From positions 36,811,832 through 36,875,831 of the forward strand of contig NC_081830.1 of assembly GCF_030867095.1 (NCBI RefSeq): DNA of 64,000 bases, given 5' to 3'. Origin of the DNA: Alligator mississippiensis. Its lineage: Eukaryota; Chordata; Crocodylia; Alligatoridae. Made by a program: the position numbers and the translations under genes. The notes beneath the pieces are model-generated. The model had not been told where the DNA came from and made no database searches. It worked only from the letters and a program-made list of their open reading frames with translations. Of this stretch, positions 44,561 to 58,350 are shown in pieces (the stretch's first letter is position 1; each line of letters begins with the position of its first letter).

Positions 44561-47500
44561 CTACCCAATTTTCCTGTTGGTTTGGGTGTCCCCGCAAGCA
44601 AGAGTTGCAAAAGCATAATACACATACCTGCATTAGATAGAACCCACCCAACACATCCACTTCAAATCTTAAGTCCAGTCATTTCATCACCATGACATCA
44701 ACATGCAGGTGCACTGGAAAGGAGTGCAAACATGAGATGCTCTTCCATTCTTGTGAAAAGCAAATTTTTGCTTCCCCAGTTTTACTGATCAGGATTTATT
44801 TTGAATAAATAAACCTCAACTCATTGCGGAACCAACCTACTATAAAAATTGGAGTTCACACTGGAATATTATAAAACTAGAAATGTCCAAAGTAAAGAGC
44901 CATTTCTTTAATACCTCAGCCTACTGGTCCATAGAATAGTGCCTTGAATGGAAATTTTTGTGGAGAAATTGTCATCATCTCAGATATGATTACGAAGTTA
45001 ATTTCAAGTCATTACCCAATCTGCAATACCAAATTTAAAAATACATTAATCCTTCACCAAATTCACAAATGCCAGCACAAAACTCCAACCATGTTCAGTA
45101 AAAAGGCCTTTATTCCTATATAGAAATGCTGAATAAGAAACTCAATTAAAATTCAGAAGCTCCACATAAACAGGCCTGAAATCAGTGTCTTAAATCTAAC
45201 CAGATTCTCAATTAAATAAAGATCAGTTGCCTAGAGTCAGGTAAAAGCACTTGCCTCTAGAAGACTAACTTTATTACAGTAAAACTATAGGCAAGTGTGA
45301 CAAAACAAGGCCAGAGAAGGGACTGGGGGGAGCGGGGGGGTGCCCTCAGGGATTAACACTGAACTGTGTTCCCCAAAATGTAGTGCGTTAAGTCTGTATT
45401 GGTTATGCATTGGTGCATTAGGTCTGGTTTGCATTAGAAAGCTTTGCCTTCTTTTGGCAGAACCTGGTTTTAGTCCTGCCAACAAATCACTCAAACGTGA
45501 CTGGCAAAACTGAACCAGTTTGACTGACCTATGTGTTGAATTCTCTCTCTAGTTCTACTGGAACAATCTCTGCTTGGATGTAGCTGTACCTGTCCTGGGA
45601 TCAGCAGCCTTCTGGCAATAAGTTTGCAATGCAACTAGTTGCGTTCAGTAGTGGGCCTGGGAGTGGGACAAGGGGATGTGCCCCCTGCCTTTGGCTATGC
45701 CCTTCCACAGCTCTGAGCTCACAGCCCAGTCAGCAGTGCTCCTGCCGAAGCTCCACATAAACAGTGAGCTCTGAGTTCACCAGCTGACTGGGCAGGGTCT
45801 GGCCAGACACCCTGCTTTCACATGGCTCTGGAGCCTAGGAGGTGAGCACTGCTGCTGTTTGCCCTATCCCTTCCTCCTCAATTCAGCAGCAGGAGAAAGG
45901 AAGAGATGAGTGGTAGCACCAGACTCATCCCCTTTGCTCAAGTTGCACAAAGGCAGGGGTTCCAGGCAGACCCTGCACCAAGAGCTCATAAGTGGCAGAG
46001 TCAAAGCAGGTATGACTGCACTGCCTCACTCCTCTGAATCTGCCACTACTGTGGTTGAAACATTGACTTCTGCTGTCCAGGGGTCACAAGGACCACCACC
46101 ATCAACACCCCCTTAAAAATGCCCATCATCCTTTGGAAATACTTGTTTCTACTCACCTACCTTTTGTACAGGCTTGGTTGAGAAAAAGTCCTAGATTTCC
46201 TTGATTTATGGGTGGAGGAGCACATGTAGCCACAACTGTGGACTTTCTGAAGTAAAGACACAGACAAGGTGATGGCAAAAGGCACAGAAGCCTGAGGAAC
46301 AGCAGAAAGGAGGGTCAATGCCAGGTCAAAAGGAAGGACCTGCAGCAGGCTAGCTAAATAGCAAAGGAGCACCGCTTCCAAGACATGTCCCTTAATCACA
46401 GTAGGGGGCAGGGGGAGAGTTGCTTCCGTCTATAAATCTGATGCTGTCAGCCACGCTTGTACCAGCAAACAAAGCCAAATGTGATCATATACATGCCGCA
46501 GCATTGACTGTACAGCAGTAGAACTTCAGCTGACAAAACAGACTTTCAGAGGGGAACAAACTATTTCACCATCTTTCCCCACAGGCAAGTGTCATAGGAC
46601 CAGACTGCAAGTCCTCAAAAACAAAGGGTCATTAAGTGAGACCCTTTCAGGGTCGGTAGAATTCATGACTCCTGTAGAAGTAATGAAACAAGTCTGAATA
46701 AGGCCTACTGGAAAGAGGAGGGCTACCTGAAACCACCTCAAGGCTCACAGGAGGTCCATAGCCAAGTGGGAGAACACTAAGCTTGTAACGGATGCATTTA
46801 CCTTTTCCACTTGTTGCAGGTTTTTGTTCATCTGCATTAAGTGATCTGCAACATCTGCCGTGTGAGTAGTGAATACATACCTCACTGTTCTTCCATCACC
46901 AAGTTCCTGTTGCCTCAGACCTTTGCAACTGTACAGCCCAGCGATGTTTAGGAGCAAGTGCTCAGCATTCTGGTCAGATGCCCCATGGTCACGTTGCTCC
47001 AGAGCTGTTGTATTTGCTTTCTGGGATTTCTATGGCAACAAATGGAATTCTGGGGGTTGCTGTCAAATTACATAGAATTCTTTTGTTTCGTCCCCTTTTT
47101 TGCCAGTCCAGTGCCATTTGCAAAGTGCTATCAGACAGCTGAGGAGACATTGGCAAGAACTGCAGTCTTCATGATAATGAATTTAAAGAGACTGATGATA
47201 GAATATTGAACAGGTTGGCATCAAAGGTAGAAGGAAATGGCATTTTTGCATTTTTTGCTGGAGCACGGCCACTTGGAAATGCTGCTCGTGTGCTTGACTA
47301 CTTGATATTGGCTGATAGGTCTGGATAGTGCTGACAACCTAGGAAGGCCAGCAGCGCAGGGTGTCAAAATGCCACTTCCTTAGAGACCTGTGCAGAGCCC
47401 ACCCCAGGGCTGCAGGAGCATAGCACCTACAGGAGAGCTTCCCTCACAGTGGAGAAGTGTGTCATCATTCCTATTTCACAGCTGATTACTTTTCAGTTGC

Positions 47501-47729
47501 TACCACATAGTGACTAACCAGGTTGCTGTTTGTGGATAGAGGTATTTTAGTTGTCGCCATGGAGGAATGTACTACTTTTGAGAAGGTGCGGTCTCCACAG
47601 GTCATCAAGCCAGGGAATGCATACTTAAGCAAAGGGACTGCCTGTTCCCTGCATTTGAATCCAGCATGGGGACCCATGTGTCAAGGCTAGCTCTGTAGTT
47701 TTGCTAAGAGATAAGAAATGGATTTGTGC
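44561..47729. other. No gene recognised (3 kb)
   Basis: Non-coding; short frames only. I see no firm repeat. Confidence 0.5.
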
Positions 47730-47824
47730 AAGATTGCTTGGATAGGGATGATCCTGCCTCAAGCAGGTGGTTGGACTAAACGACTTCTGGAGGTCCTTTC
47801 CAGCCCTACTTCTCTATGATTCTA
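47730..47824 (+). mobile_element. CR1 LINE 3' end fragment
   Basis: GATGATCCTGCCTCAAGCAG, GGTTGGACTAAACGACTTCT and terminal TTCTCTATGATTCT. Confidence 0.85.
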
Positions 47825-48004
47825 GTCTTACCCCACCACAAAGTTCAACAGAAACAGTGCTGCTGGTGCTGCAAGACCTGGCCCCTGTGGAAGAGTCACC
47901 CAAATTTGACCCTTCATTAAAAATTAGACCCACCATGACAACACAAGGACCTTGGATCCAAACCTTATAATGGCTAGGGGAGTTTTTACTTCAATGGTTC
48001 CCAA

Positions 48005-48703
48005 CAGGCTTGTGCAAATAGGGAAGTATTCGATTCGGATTCAGCCAATTCGGAGGACAGATTCCATTTGGAGATTCAGATCACTGTCCTGAATCAATTT
48101 GGCACCATTTCAGAGAGATTTGGTGATTTGGATTGCCCAGGGAGAGGTAGGCACAACCACGTAGCTGCAGGTTCTCCAGTGGCTACTCTGGCTGTGCCTG
48201 CCTCTCCCCCACGGGGGGAGCCATGGGAGAAGCCCCCATGGCTGCCATGCCCAGTGCGATGCAAGCACAGCTCGCTCCGGCCAGTAGCAGAGCATAGCCC
48301 CTACTGCCAGTGCTGCCGCCGCCGCCCCCGCCCCCACCACCAGCTGGGCAAGTGGCAGCAGGGCAGAGCCCCCGCTCCCAGTGCTGCTGCACCTGCATCC
48401 CGTGTCCCCAGCCCCCCTCCCCGAGTAACATGCCCCCCACCCTGGCTGGGCAGCTTGTCCCAGCCCTAATACCTCCTTCACCAATACCCTTTCCCTCCCC
48501 CCAACCCCAACAGACTTACCAGCTGGAGGCAGCTGTCAGCTGCCTGTTTAGTCTATGGCCTAATCTTTTCCAAATCTTTTCTTAATCAATGTGGATGCTT
48601 TGAATAGATTCAGAGCTTTTCATCGGTCTCCCCATTCAATTCAGATTTGGTCCTTGAATCAGGCCAAATATCCTCCGAATCAAATCAGCTTCACGCAGCC
48701 CTA
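48005..48703. mobile_element. hAT-type element with GC-rich core
   Basis: Left CAGGCTTGTGCAAATAGGG with ATTCGATTCGG; right (minus strand) TAGGGCTGCGTGAAGC with GATTTGATTCGG. Flanks GTTCCCAA (47997-48004) and GTCCCCAA (48704-48711) match 7 of 8. The core (48180-48450) is C-rich with GCCGCC runs and gives long chance frames on both strands. Confidence 0.75.
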
Positions 48704-48711
48704 GTCCCCAA

Positions 48712-51700
48712 GGACACTGATATTCTTTCAGACTTCCTGGGAGAACCAGTTATTCCCTGTTCCCCTGGCTTGTGAAGAAAGGTACTAAACTATGGCTGGA
48801 ATAGTTGCAAAATGACCTTGGACTGGGCATTTGGGAAACTGAAAGGAAGCTGGAGAGGTCTGATGCTGAGGCTGGAGAAGCTGAGAAGGGGCATTTTTCA
48901 CAATCCATGTGAGAACAAGGGAAAAAGCTTTGCAGCAGATGGGAGGAAGGGGTGGGCACACTTGGTGAAAGTTTTGAACAGGCAGTTAGGAAGTCTCTAC
49001 AGAATGATGCATCTACGCAAGGGCACACACTAGGGAGAAAACATCCTACTCCTTATTTTGGACCCAGGAACAACTTGTGAAAAATGGTTTGTGTGAGGTA
49101 TGCATTAATAATATTGCACAGCTTGTTGCCTATGTAAGCTAGTGCAAGGACTTAATAATACTTGATGCGCACAAGTTCAAGTTTTGCTTTACACATGCAG
49201 CCTGTAATGCAGGGATCTCCGTAGAACGCTGGCTGTATGAGATAACTAGTTACAGCCACATCACCTCCCAGGGGAGACCAGGCCCAACACAGAGATGTAC
49301 CCACCCCCTCTGTAGCACCTAGGGCTGTAAATCTGCAGTCAAAATAGCTTCAGCATGACCCTGTGTGCATGCCTGGGCACCCTGCTCAGGCTGTCTCTGT
49401 GCCAGGGTGTGCACCCAGGGCCATTACAAGCAGTGGGCTCCACAAAATTCAGGTGCAAATTGGCAGGGCTGTTTTCTTGGGTGTGTGCTGGATTTCACCA
49501 AGGAGACAGGATGTTAAGACAATAGTTCACAACAAAGAGAAGGGCCCTAGACCCAGCTTCAAAAACACAAAGACATTTCAAATTACTTTTTCAAAACAAG
49601 AGGTAATGCAGTCAGATGAAGTTCTTTTTAATATTAACAAATTACTTAGTAGAACCCAGGGAGCAAACTAGAAGGTCACATGCTCCATAAAGACTAGTGC
49701 CATTGCCTTGTCCACTGTATCTCTCCTTTCCCCTTCTCCCATGCTGCTCTTATGAGGGGGAAAAAGAGCAAGCAAGCAGTACACATATTAAAACTGACTT
49801 CCTTAAAACAGATTCCTTCATTAAGCCAGCCTCAGAAGTAAGCCAGTTTGTTCAAGGGACAGCAGAAGAGTCAGGCAGGCAGAGGGGATATGGGAATAAG
49901 CACCCTGATAAGTAAATGTGGGGCAGTATACCAGGTTATAAACGTTTCCATAAATCAAGGCAAGACTGGAGGGGTTGTACCAATTCCAGTGCTCTTGAGG
50001 GGTGGGCCTTAAAGTCCCTTCCAGCAAAGTCTTTACTATCAGGATGGCATCCCACCTGTAGCTGACTGTATGTTACCATCTCCCCACACCAACAGTATAT
50101 TGAATTGATAAGATTTAAAACGTATAGGGGTTAATCCCATCCACTGTTGGGTTCCAGGTAATTTTCTATCTTAGGATTCTAACTAGTTTAGGGCCTCTGC
50201 AACCATCTGGCTCAAGATTTACAGTTTATTTGAACACTGACATTGAGTTTGGCAGATAAGTTACTGAGCACAACAAACTGGTGGAGTGGTGGTCCATCTA
50301 ACAGACACCTGACAAGGAGTTGCATAGTAATAGACCATCACACTTCTCTGAACAGCCAAAACATCCTTCACATTTCTGTAGTGTGGCCCAATTTCCTTTG
50401 CTTTACTTCAACACTAGTAAGAGAGTTCAATTGGGTCCCTTACTAACCTGTTTGCTGTGATATGTACCTGCACACCTGCCCTGTACAGACAGACAGAAGG
50501 ACAACATGAAGTTCCTTTTCCCAAGTTCAGGACCTCAGTATGAGACCATGGAACAAGCAGCATGAGGCATCAGGCTAGTAACCAGAAATATAAGGTGATG
50601 ACACACATACATGTTAAATTCCAAAAGGAGCTGGAGTGGCAGGAATGACACTTGTTGGTGCACACACTTGTAATCAGAAGTGGTACCCAGTCAGATGACC
50701 CTGGAGCAGTAGAGGGCCCACAGGTACAGCAACAGGCAACCCAGGTTGCCAGGAAAACACTGTCAACACCAAATGCACAACACTTGATGCAGGAAGGCTG
50801 TGGGGACACATCCACCAATGTAAGCCAGCTTCACAAGCAGGTTCACCACTGCATGGAATACTGGGTAACTCATAACAAAACCACCGCTGATGCAAGGCTT
50901 TTCAATATAAAACAATTCCCATTGACAAACAACACATCTAAAATGCAGGCAGAAAGAACGACTCTCTTATTCAGCTTGTAGCACAGTAAAAAATGAATGA
51001 AAATGCACATCCAGGGATGCTGTTTAAAAATCCTTCTCTTGCTAATGCTTTCTTTTAGCTTTTAAATTCAAATTATTCTTCTTTCTTAAGACATCACTGT
51101 TACTAGTCACAGGCCCCAATTGGGAAGATATGCAGGTGATGGAAATCCAGCTGGACCTGCAGGCAGGTTTGGTATACTGTTATCAGATACAGGAGAATGA
51201 TTCATTGCATGATCTTACAGCATGTCTATGATAGCATGAGAAATGCTGCAGACACTATGTACACACAAAGGAGCCAATTTATCATTACTGAAAAAGGCCC
51301 TTTCAATATGTAGCACAAAATCAGCAATGCATTACGTTTTCCCCCTATTTTTCTATACTACCTGATTTTAGTAGGAGCTGGCTGCTCAGCACTTTTAAAT
51401 GTGAGACCTGTTTAGGTTCTCAACTTATTTAAAATCTTGGCCTTGAAATTAAAGGAAAAAAAGAGAGAGAGGCCCAAAGGAGATTTCAGTATTATAGAAT
51501 AGTAATTCAACTGATAAACTCACTGAACACATCTGCTTGCATAAGAACCAAGCAGAATAAGCACGTATTATCAATGACGTGAAAGCAATATAGAGCCTCA
51601 AGACTGTTTGAACAAAGTTTCAAAGGCATAATCTGCCAGCCAGCCAGCCTTCCTACTTCTGTTTCAACAAGGCTATTCCAGTCAGCCAGAAAAGCTACTT

Positions 51701-53099
51701 TAGTAGCTGTAAGGTTATCCCAGAGGAATCACAGCAGACATGTGGCAAAACAAAACAACACAACAAATCTTTGTTTGGTAATATTGATGAAAAGGTAACT
51801 GAAATTCATAGACATAATGGGAGAGGGTCCACTATAGCCAAACATCAAAGTTCAAAATATTGATTTGGGGGACTATCCAATATTAATTACATGTCAAATT
51901 AACTGCTATGAGAAAGTTTTAGGACCAGTTTTGCAACAAAATTGTTTTAAATCTAAGCCTTAATTCTTTTAATTTAGATTCATTGTTGTGGTCATTATCA
52001 CAGTGGAAATAGAACAAAAAAGGCAGCATTCTGGAAAGCAAATCCTAGTGTTAAGAAAATTTGAAAATACAGATACATCAGCAATAGAAAAAGCTAATTT
52101 GTATCCGGCTATAATTAGAATATGAAGGCATAGAGGAGAAAGAGTACAAATGCACTCTACCCATTAAAAACCTCACCCTACTACTATATTTATGTGAAAG
52201 TCTAACTCACAGGATCAAACACAGTCAAAACAGTCTGCCCCAGGCTAGCTGAAACAGAACCAAGGTCGGTAAAGGCTCACAAAGTAGCTCTGCTTCTGGT
52301 AAAAAAAAAATCACATGCAACACAATTTCATAGTTAGTTCTTCCATTCTGACTGCTACTGCTCTTTGATCATAATGCACATTAAAAAAAAAAAAAAAGAT
52401 ACCCCCGCCTCCCTCCCCCCAAAAGCAAATGAAAGCAAATGCATGTTCACAGCACTGTATATTTTCAAAATAATGCTGATTTGATTTTAGACTATCCCTA
52501 AAGCCTCTCTGGGGATTTTCATATCACAGATGGAGAAGACAGAACCCAGAAAATGGAGTCAGTGCTATAACCAAGCTTAGAGCTAAAGAGCTTTTGGGCT
52601 TCTAGTCCTATAAAAAGTGATCACTTAAGCCATATTGCTTCTGTCCAGGGGGCTGATGTTCCCCTGCAGAATGGCTATTCACAGCAGGAACAGATCTTGG
52701 TTTTTGACAGGTTTCCACTTTCTAACACTCTTTGGCTTTCCCATACAGGAAGAACAGATGGGCATCTGGCTTTTATGGTCATGTGTCTAATCATACTGTC
52801 TTCCCCCCCTTCCCTCATCCAGGCAAGCTTGCAACAAAAGATTTTAAATTGCAAATCGATACAAAAAAGGTAGCACAGCCCACATGCACATCCCAAGTTC
52901 AATACAACTCATTAGGAAGTTCTAATCACCTTAAAGGATCTCAACCCAAGACTTGTGAATCCAACCTACTAGCTTCCTGGCTTCTGACTCGTGAATAACT
53001 GGTGCCTCTGACCGAAAAAGCCAATGCATCAGTCAGAGAAGGAACTCTCCTTACCCCCTTCAATTCACAACAGCCTGACAAATACTTAAGAAACACACT
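48712..53099. other. No gene recognised (4.4 kb)
   Basis: AT-rich non-coding DNA with poly-A runs (for example 52383-52397). No repeat family recognised with confidence. Confidence 0.5.
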
Positions 53100-53802
53100 G
53101 TGGATACATCATTCTAGTCCGTGTTAAACCATCCATTCCTAAAACAAGCCAGCTGGAGGCCAACTACAAGCTATTTAACTGAAGTGTTGTCCCAATCTGG
53201 AGTCAGACTAGGACATGGAGTTGAAACCACTTTAGTGGCACCAATGAATGGTTTCCTTCTGGCAATCCGCAAGGGGCAGCAACCCATTCATATCCTCCTG
53301 GACTTCTCTGCAGAATTTAACACTATTGACTGTAAGATACTTCTGTTTTGCTTGACTGGGGTAGCAGGAATTCATGCTAGAATGGTCTGGGTCTCTGCTA
53401 GAGGTACACATGCTCCATGTAGTGCTACAATTTGCTATCACTGCTACAAGTGAAGGGTCTAAAGGAATTCCAAAGGAATGAATTCTCTCTCCACTCTTTC
53501 AAAACAGCCACCAGCTGAACTGAGCAGAAGACACCGGATCAAGTGTCAGTCACAGAAGGAGGGCAAACACCTCTACCTATCCTTTTCTACATATGACCAC
53601 ACTGTGATGACCCAGTTCTAAGACAAGATCAATTGACTGAAGCTGAACGCAAGAAATACAGAGATGATGCTGGCAGGAAAAAGGGAAGTGTTCTGAAGAA
53701 TTCACAGACACACTGCAGTCTCCTTCACTCAGTTTAGTAATCTTGTATTCCTTGTATCCTCTCATTTCCAGCTGGCTTCCCACTATTTCCAATTGTCTAG
53801 AA

Positions 53803-54121
53803 CAGTAGTTCTCAACCTTTTTTGGAAGAGGACCCATTTGTAAACATCAATGGCCAGTCCCAACCCAATGCACTTTACCTTCGACCCACTACCCCCAGGC
53901 CTCAACCCCTGTGTGTGGGGCAGGGGGGTGGGTGTGTGGGGCACGGGGAGTCCCAAGCAGCCCCTTGCAGACTGGAACTCTGCCAGCCTGGAAGGGAAAA
54001 GCCACAGTTTCCCACATTTTTCTCCTTTAAAGGAGAATCCATTTTTCAAGTTTGTTTGCAACACTTTCATATATTCTTGCAACCCACTTTTGGGTCACAA
54101 TCCACTGGTTGAGAAATGCTG
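53803..54121. mobile_element. hAT-type MITE with perfect 8-bp target duplication
   Basis: Ends CAGTAGTTCTCAACC and GGTTGAGAAATGCTG are inverted; GTCTAGAA flanks both sides (53795-53802, 54122-54129). 319 bp, inserted in L2. Confidence 0.92.
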
Positions 54122-54201
54122 GTCTAGAAGACTCTGCTCACATCCTAGTGGACGTTGACCTGACCTCAATTATTCTCACTATCACAACCCAATGATTTTA
54201 G

Positions 54202-54754
54202 TGCCTCGGCACGATGGAATTTTCCCGCCACACGAGCATCTCTGTGCGCAGCAAAAAGTTTTCTGCTGCAACAGAAAACCCCAGTGCAAGAGAGTTCCCG
54301 CCATTCGCATGCAAATTTGTGTCCCGCTATTGGCCAGTTCTAAATTATTCCTACGTGGCGGCTAGTAATTGGCTTGCTGGCCGTATAAAATTTTGTGCGA
54401 CTTCCACCGAAGTCGGAGAACTTTGAGCACGCTGCAGAGTGCCTCTAAAGATGTCTGACTTGCGGCTGAGCTGATTGATAGCCTGATCACTTATCGATTC
54501 TTCTCCACGTCGCCAAGCGCAATCCTTCGACATACCCTTTCCCTGCCGGCTTAATTTGTGGATGGATTAGCTGGCCTGAGCCTTGCCAGCTGGAGCAACT
54601 CGTGGAGTTGTTTAAGCGACTGGAACACCTGCGTCGTGGCTACTAGCAGTGTAAGTAAAGTTTTTGCAACCAATACGCTTTGTCTGCCTCTCCATTCACC
54701 AGCCCGCCCAAACGACCGAGCAGTTTGTATATCACCTCGAGTCGGCTCCGGCCA
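54202..54754 (+). mobile_element. Solo LTR fossil (endogenous retrovirus type)
   Basis: Starts TGCCTCGGCA and ends CTCCGGCCA, with CCAAT-type boxes, a TATA element (CCGTATAAAATTTTG near 54379) and an AGTAAAG signal near 54655. Length 553 bp fits an LTR. No internal region is present. It is CpG-richer than its host L2, so younger than L2. Flanking duplication not clear; edges are inferred from where L2 resumes. Confidence 0.6.
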
Positions 54755-55060
54755 TCCGAGACACTCACCTTCTTCACATCCCTGTTGGACTACAGAAATG
54801 TAATATACCCAAGCATGAAAATTTCAGAGCTTAGGAAACTGGTGCAAAGACTGCAATGTCTTTCTTCAGAAGCACAAGCTGCCATGAGTACATTGGTCCT
54901 CTCCTCCACCCTCTAGGCAGGTTTCCCACACAATTTGGAATTAAGTTCAAAAGTCTCCATCTTTATCTGTAAGCTGTTCCATAAAGTGAGCCCAAAAAAT
55001 GTATCTAAGGTTCTGGGATGAAGATTTCGGTTGACAACTATCTTTCTCTGGCAGAAAGAA

Positions 55061-57044
55061 ACACGATTTAAAAAAGGGCAAAGCTTGTGAACATGAGAGA
55101 AAGAACTGGGACTAGACCAAGTTCCTCTAGGAATTAAGGGTCAGCACACAGCTCAATAATTTTTGTGCACAGCATTTTTGGACCTATTTCTCCTGGGGAG
55201 AGGATGGAACCAAAAACAAAAAACTTATGTATTTTTAAAAAGATGGCCAGAGAAAACACACCATTGCACAAATTTCTTCCACTTGGGAGAGGATTAAAGA
55301 AACAATGTGCAATAGAGCTTAGTCATGTTACTTAGACTCCTGGAAAGCACTCTCATGCTCTGGTGATGAGCAAGATTTCACAGCCTACAGAAAACAAAAT
55401 AGAATAAGCTCTTTTACTCCTCCAAAACAGAAGGGAATCCTCCACAGTAAAACTGCTCCCTTCACTTTGCCTTCCTCCAAGGAAAACAATGAGTAAATAT
55501 ATGGATTTTGCCCCAGAGATCATCATGTTCTGATAATTTCACCCAAGAGGAGCTGAACTCAATCATCGCTACCTAGCTGTACAAACACGAACACCAGGTT
55601 TGAGCACCTGAAATTGATTTCCGTTGAGAAAGAATACTTAAGAGGAAAGTTGTCTGCTCATAACAAGGAACCAAACTGAAAAAGAACTTCAAGTCAAAAC
55701 ACATCACCTTGAATAGCATCTGCAAACAAGCCAGAGTGGCCTGCAGATAACTAGTGTAATACATTCCAGGATGAACACAATAGTAACATGGTAAGTAATA
55801 GGAGGCAAGGTTTCTAACACATGAAGTTAGTGAAAATTCTTCAGTATAGTCCCAGCCAGAGTAATTTAAGCAAGAGGTAAAAGAAACAGACAACTAGCAA
55901 GATGTAGATACAGAACCCTATTTTTAAGCAAACATTGGGGAAGAATTACCCTGGGTACTTCTATAGGCATCTCAATACCATCCTAAAATATAACAGATTA
56001 CGTACCTTTCTAACAAAACTCCACTTAGGTTGCGATCTTTGCCACTATCTTATATCTTTGGTAATCTATATCCAGACTGTGGAAAAATTATTTCCCAAGC
56101 CAATCCAAGTCACCTCTTTTGTTTAGAGATTTTTGGAAATATTCAGCTTTAGAATGCCTGGATATATTTCAGTATAGCAGTCTACAGAAAAGAGACTTGG
56201 GGTAATTACACAGTCCTTGCAATGTTCATTCCTAATTCTTAAACATGTTATTTGAAAAAATAGTTAGAAAACAAACCACAGATTAATAGGTTTACAAAAT
56301 ACCTTACAACTCAAGGGATGAGAAAACATATTACCCCAAAATGCTATTTGAATGAATGCAGTTGCCACAAGGCTGGTTGCCAGGGTGAGATCTGAAAGGA
56401 AATGCCCGTGTCATCATGGTGCTCTTAATGACTACATATCTCCCCTTGCCAATCAATTATCCTGTGTAAAACATGGAAAGGGTTCGTGGAACAGAGTTTC
56501 AGTGTAGATAATAAAGCGAGGGAAATCTGGTTTCCTTTTGAGTAACTGTGTGTTAAAGTACTGACATGCCACCCCGAAGTCCTTTATTTCCAATCAAACA
56601 TTACCATTCATATTAGATTACGGAGAGGGGAAGCGTTCCAACGGGTTTTTAACTTCAAATCAAGAGCCAGAGTAGCCAAAAGAATCTTTCATCCGAGGGA
56701 TAACACCTCAGCGTAGCACTGCAAGTACGACAGAGCGGTCTCACTAGGAAATATAAGTTTTACATAATTCTGGTTCTTGAGACAATTCTCCCAAGTGAAT
56801 GCTAGAATTTTTTCCAGTTGTTGCCCATGAGAATATCCCATGTTTGCGAGTGCAGGTTTAGAAGCATGTGTACACATCATTGACTTCAAGCCCTCATAAA
56901 CACCGGTCAGATTGTTACTCTCTCGCCATTTGAATGCCTACACCAACAATCAAACAGAAATTAGTTGCCATGATCCTCATCTTTGATTCGTTGTCCCAAA
57001 CACTCCAAAATGCTACTCCGTCTTCCCCACTCGCACCCCAAATG
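55061..57044. other. No gene recognised, downstream of FBXO45
   Basis: AT-rich flank below the FBXO45 poly(A) site; short frames only. Confidence 0.5.
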
Positions 57045-57097
57045 TTGTTACAACACCACACACAAACAATTTCTTCTGTGTTATAGCAGAGTTTATT
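57045..57097 (-). terminator. FBXO45: FBXO45 poly(A) signal and GU-rich downstream element
   Basis: Minus-strand AATAAA at 57097-57092 is followed about 25 nt later by TTGTTTGTGTGTGGTGTTGT (57068-57049), a classic GU-rich CstF-binding element. Cleavage is expected near 57075. This hexamer has the best downstream context in the region. Confidence 0.75.
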
Positions 57098-58129
57098 TTA
57101 ATATTTTGTACAGCTAGTATTGGTCTCAAGTAATAAGTTATAAGTTTACATAAGTGAATACCCTCCCACCCCTTAGGAATGTTCAGCTTCCACCATTTCT
57201 AATTTATAGGGAAATTATAGGGCAAAAAGTTACATGAAAAATGGAAATGAAACCTAATTTATAAACAAAATTCCCTGAAAGCTCTTAAGATTACCTATAT
57301 CTACTTGGATTCCATAAAACGAGTGCAGAAGCCACATCTTCCACAGTTACACTGACAGAATATTCATCTAACAAACTGTTCTTTTATTTTGGGACAGCCT
57401 TATTTTTTTGTTTAATTTTACATCATAAGCTTCTGCGATATAGAGAGATACTTTACAGGCCTGTATAGACAGTCAATGTAACAGATTTCTCTGCAAGTTA
57501 CTAGCCTTACTTAATTCAGTTGTTTTCAGTACCACGTTTCAAACTTTTCTTAATGTGGATTTTATTTTCTAACAAACAGACAAGAAAAACTGACTGCAAC
57601 AGATATTCCCTTTAAGTAACAAACAACACTCAAAACAAATAAATACTTTAAAATCCTTCAAGTGGCAACAATGTAGATACTTGGATCCAGGGCAGATCCC
57701 TGTTACTTATTATGTAAAAAACATTCCAAACACATTTTTTCAGTAGCACGCCAAACATCCTAGTCAGCCACAGGTACCATCTTCCCTGGCTTCCTCTGAG
57801 GTTAAAAACAAACAAAAAAAATCTTAGCAATAACTTCAGAAACATATTTCTCTTGCCCATACAAAGGTGTCTCTAAGATGATCATGATTTAAATTTTCTA
57901 GCAGAGATAAACAAAGAGGCTGCATAAATGTTTCCTTCTTCCTCACTACAAAGCATTCTGTCAATAATCCTGAGCAAGTTCAAATAGGTCTAGGGAAACA
58001 AGAGATAAGTACCAAGGGCAAGCCTCAGGACTTTAAGGTCAAGATATATAGATGACCACAGGGGAAACCAAGGTTTGGGGCTAATCCTGCCTCCTTCTAC
58101 TCTAAGGTTGGAAAGTTTTTAGAGCTCTG

Positions 58130-58350
58130 CAGATATCCAGGCTGTAGCCATATCAGTCTAGAGGCAAAAGGAATCCAAACTTGTAGTAGAGGCGATCTCT
58201 TTTATTACACCAACTAGATTTAAAAAAAAAAAAAAATTATTTAATTGCGATTAAAGGATTTTCTCTAGTTGCAAGTAAAGACTTCTTTGGCAAAAATCTA
58301 ATTGGTCTAATGAAAGGTATCACCTCTACCATGAGTTCTGATTCCTAGAT
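58130..58350. mobile_element. Penelope-related repeat with inverted arms, in FBXO45 3'UTR
   Basis: Arms 58170-58221 and 58294-58345 are inverted copies (GGAATCC/GGAATCA start, AGTAGAGGCGAT/GGTAGAGGTGAT, CAACTAGAT/CAATTAGAT). The tail wording TTGGTCTAATGAAAGGTATC is that of reptile Penelope-like tails. Family assignment moderate. Confidence 0.5.

Larger units (their letters stand above)
53100..55060 (+). mobile_element. L2 LINE ORF2 relic, interrupted twice
   Basis: Reverse transcriptase blocks appear in order: PVLNHPFLKQ, QSGVRLGHGVETTLVAP, IHILLDFSAEFNTIDCKILL (first catalytic Asp region), then TEAERKKYRDDAG (L2 LNAxKTEMM block), and after the insertions ETLTFFTSLLDYRNVIYPS and ELRKLVQRLQ. 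This order and spacing are L2. Stops and frame changes are frequent and the age is great. It is split by a hAT element (53803-54121) and an LTR fossil (about 54202-54754). Confidence 0.8.

Noticed and set aside
48068-48484. Overlapping long frames on both strands
   Set aside because: They arise from the C-rich core of a hAT element with clear termini and target duplication.
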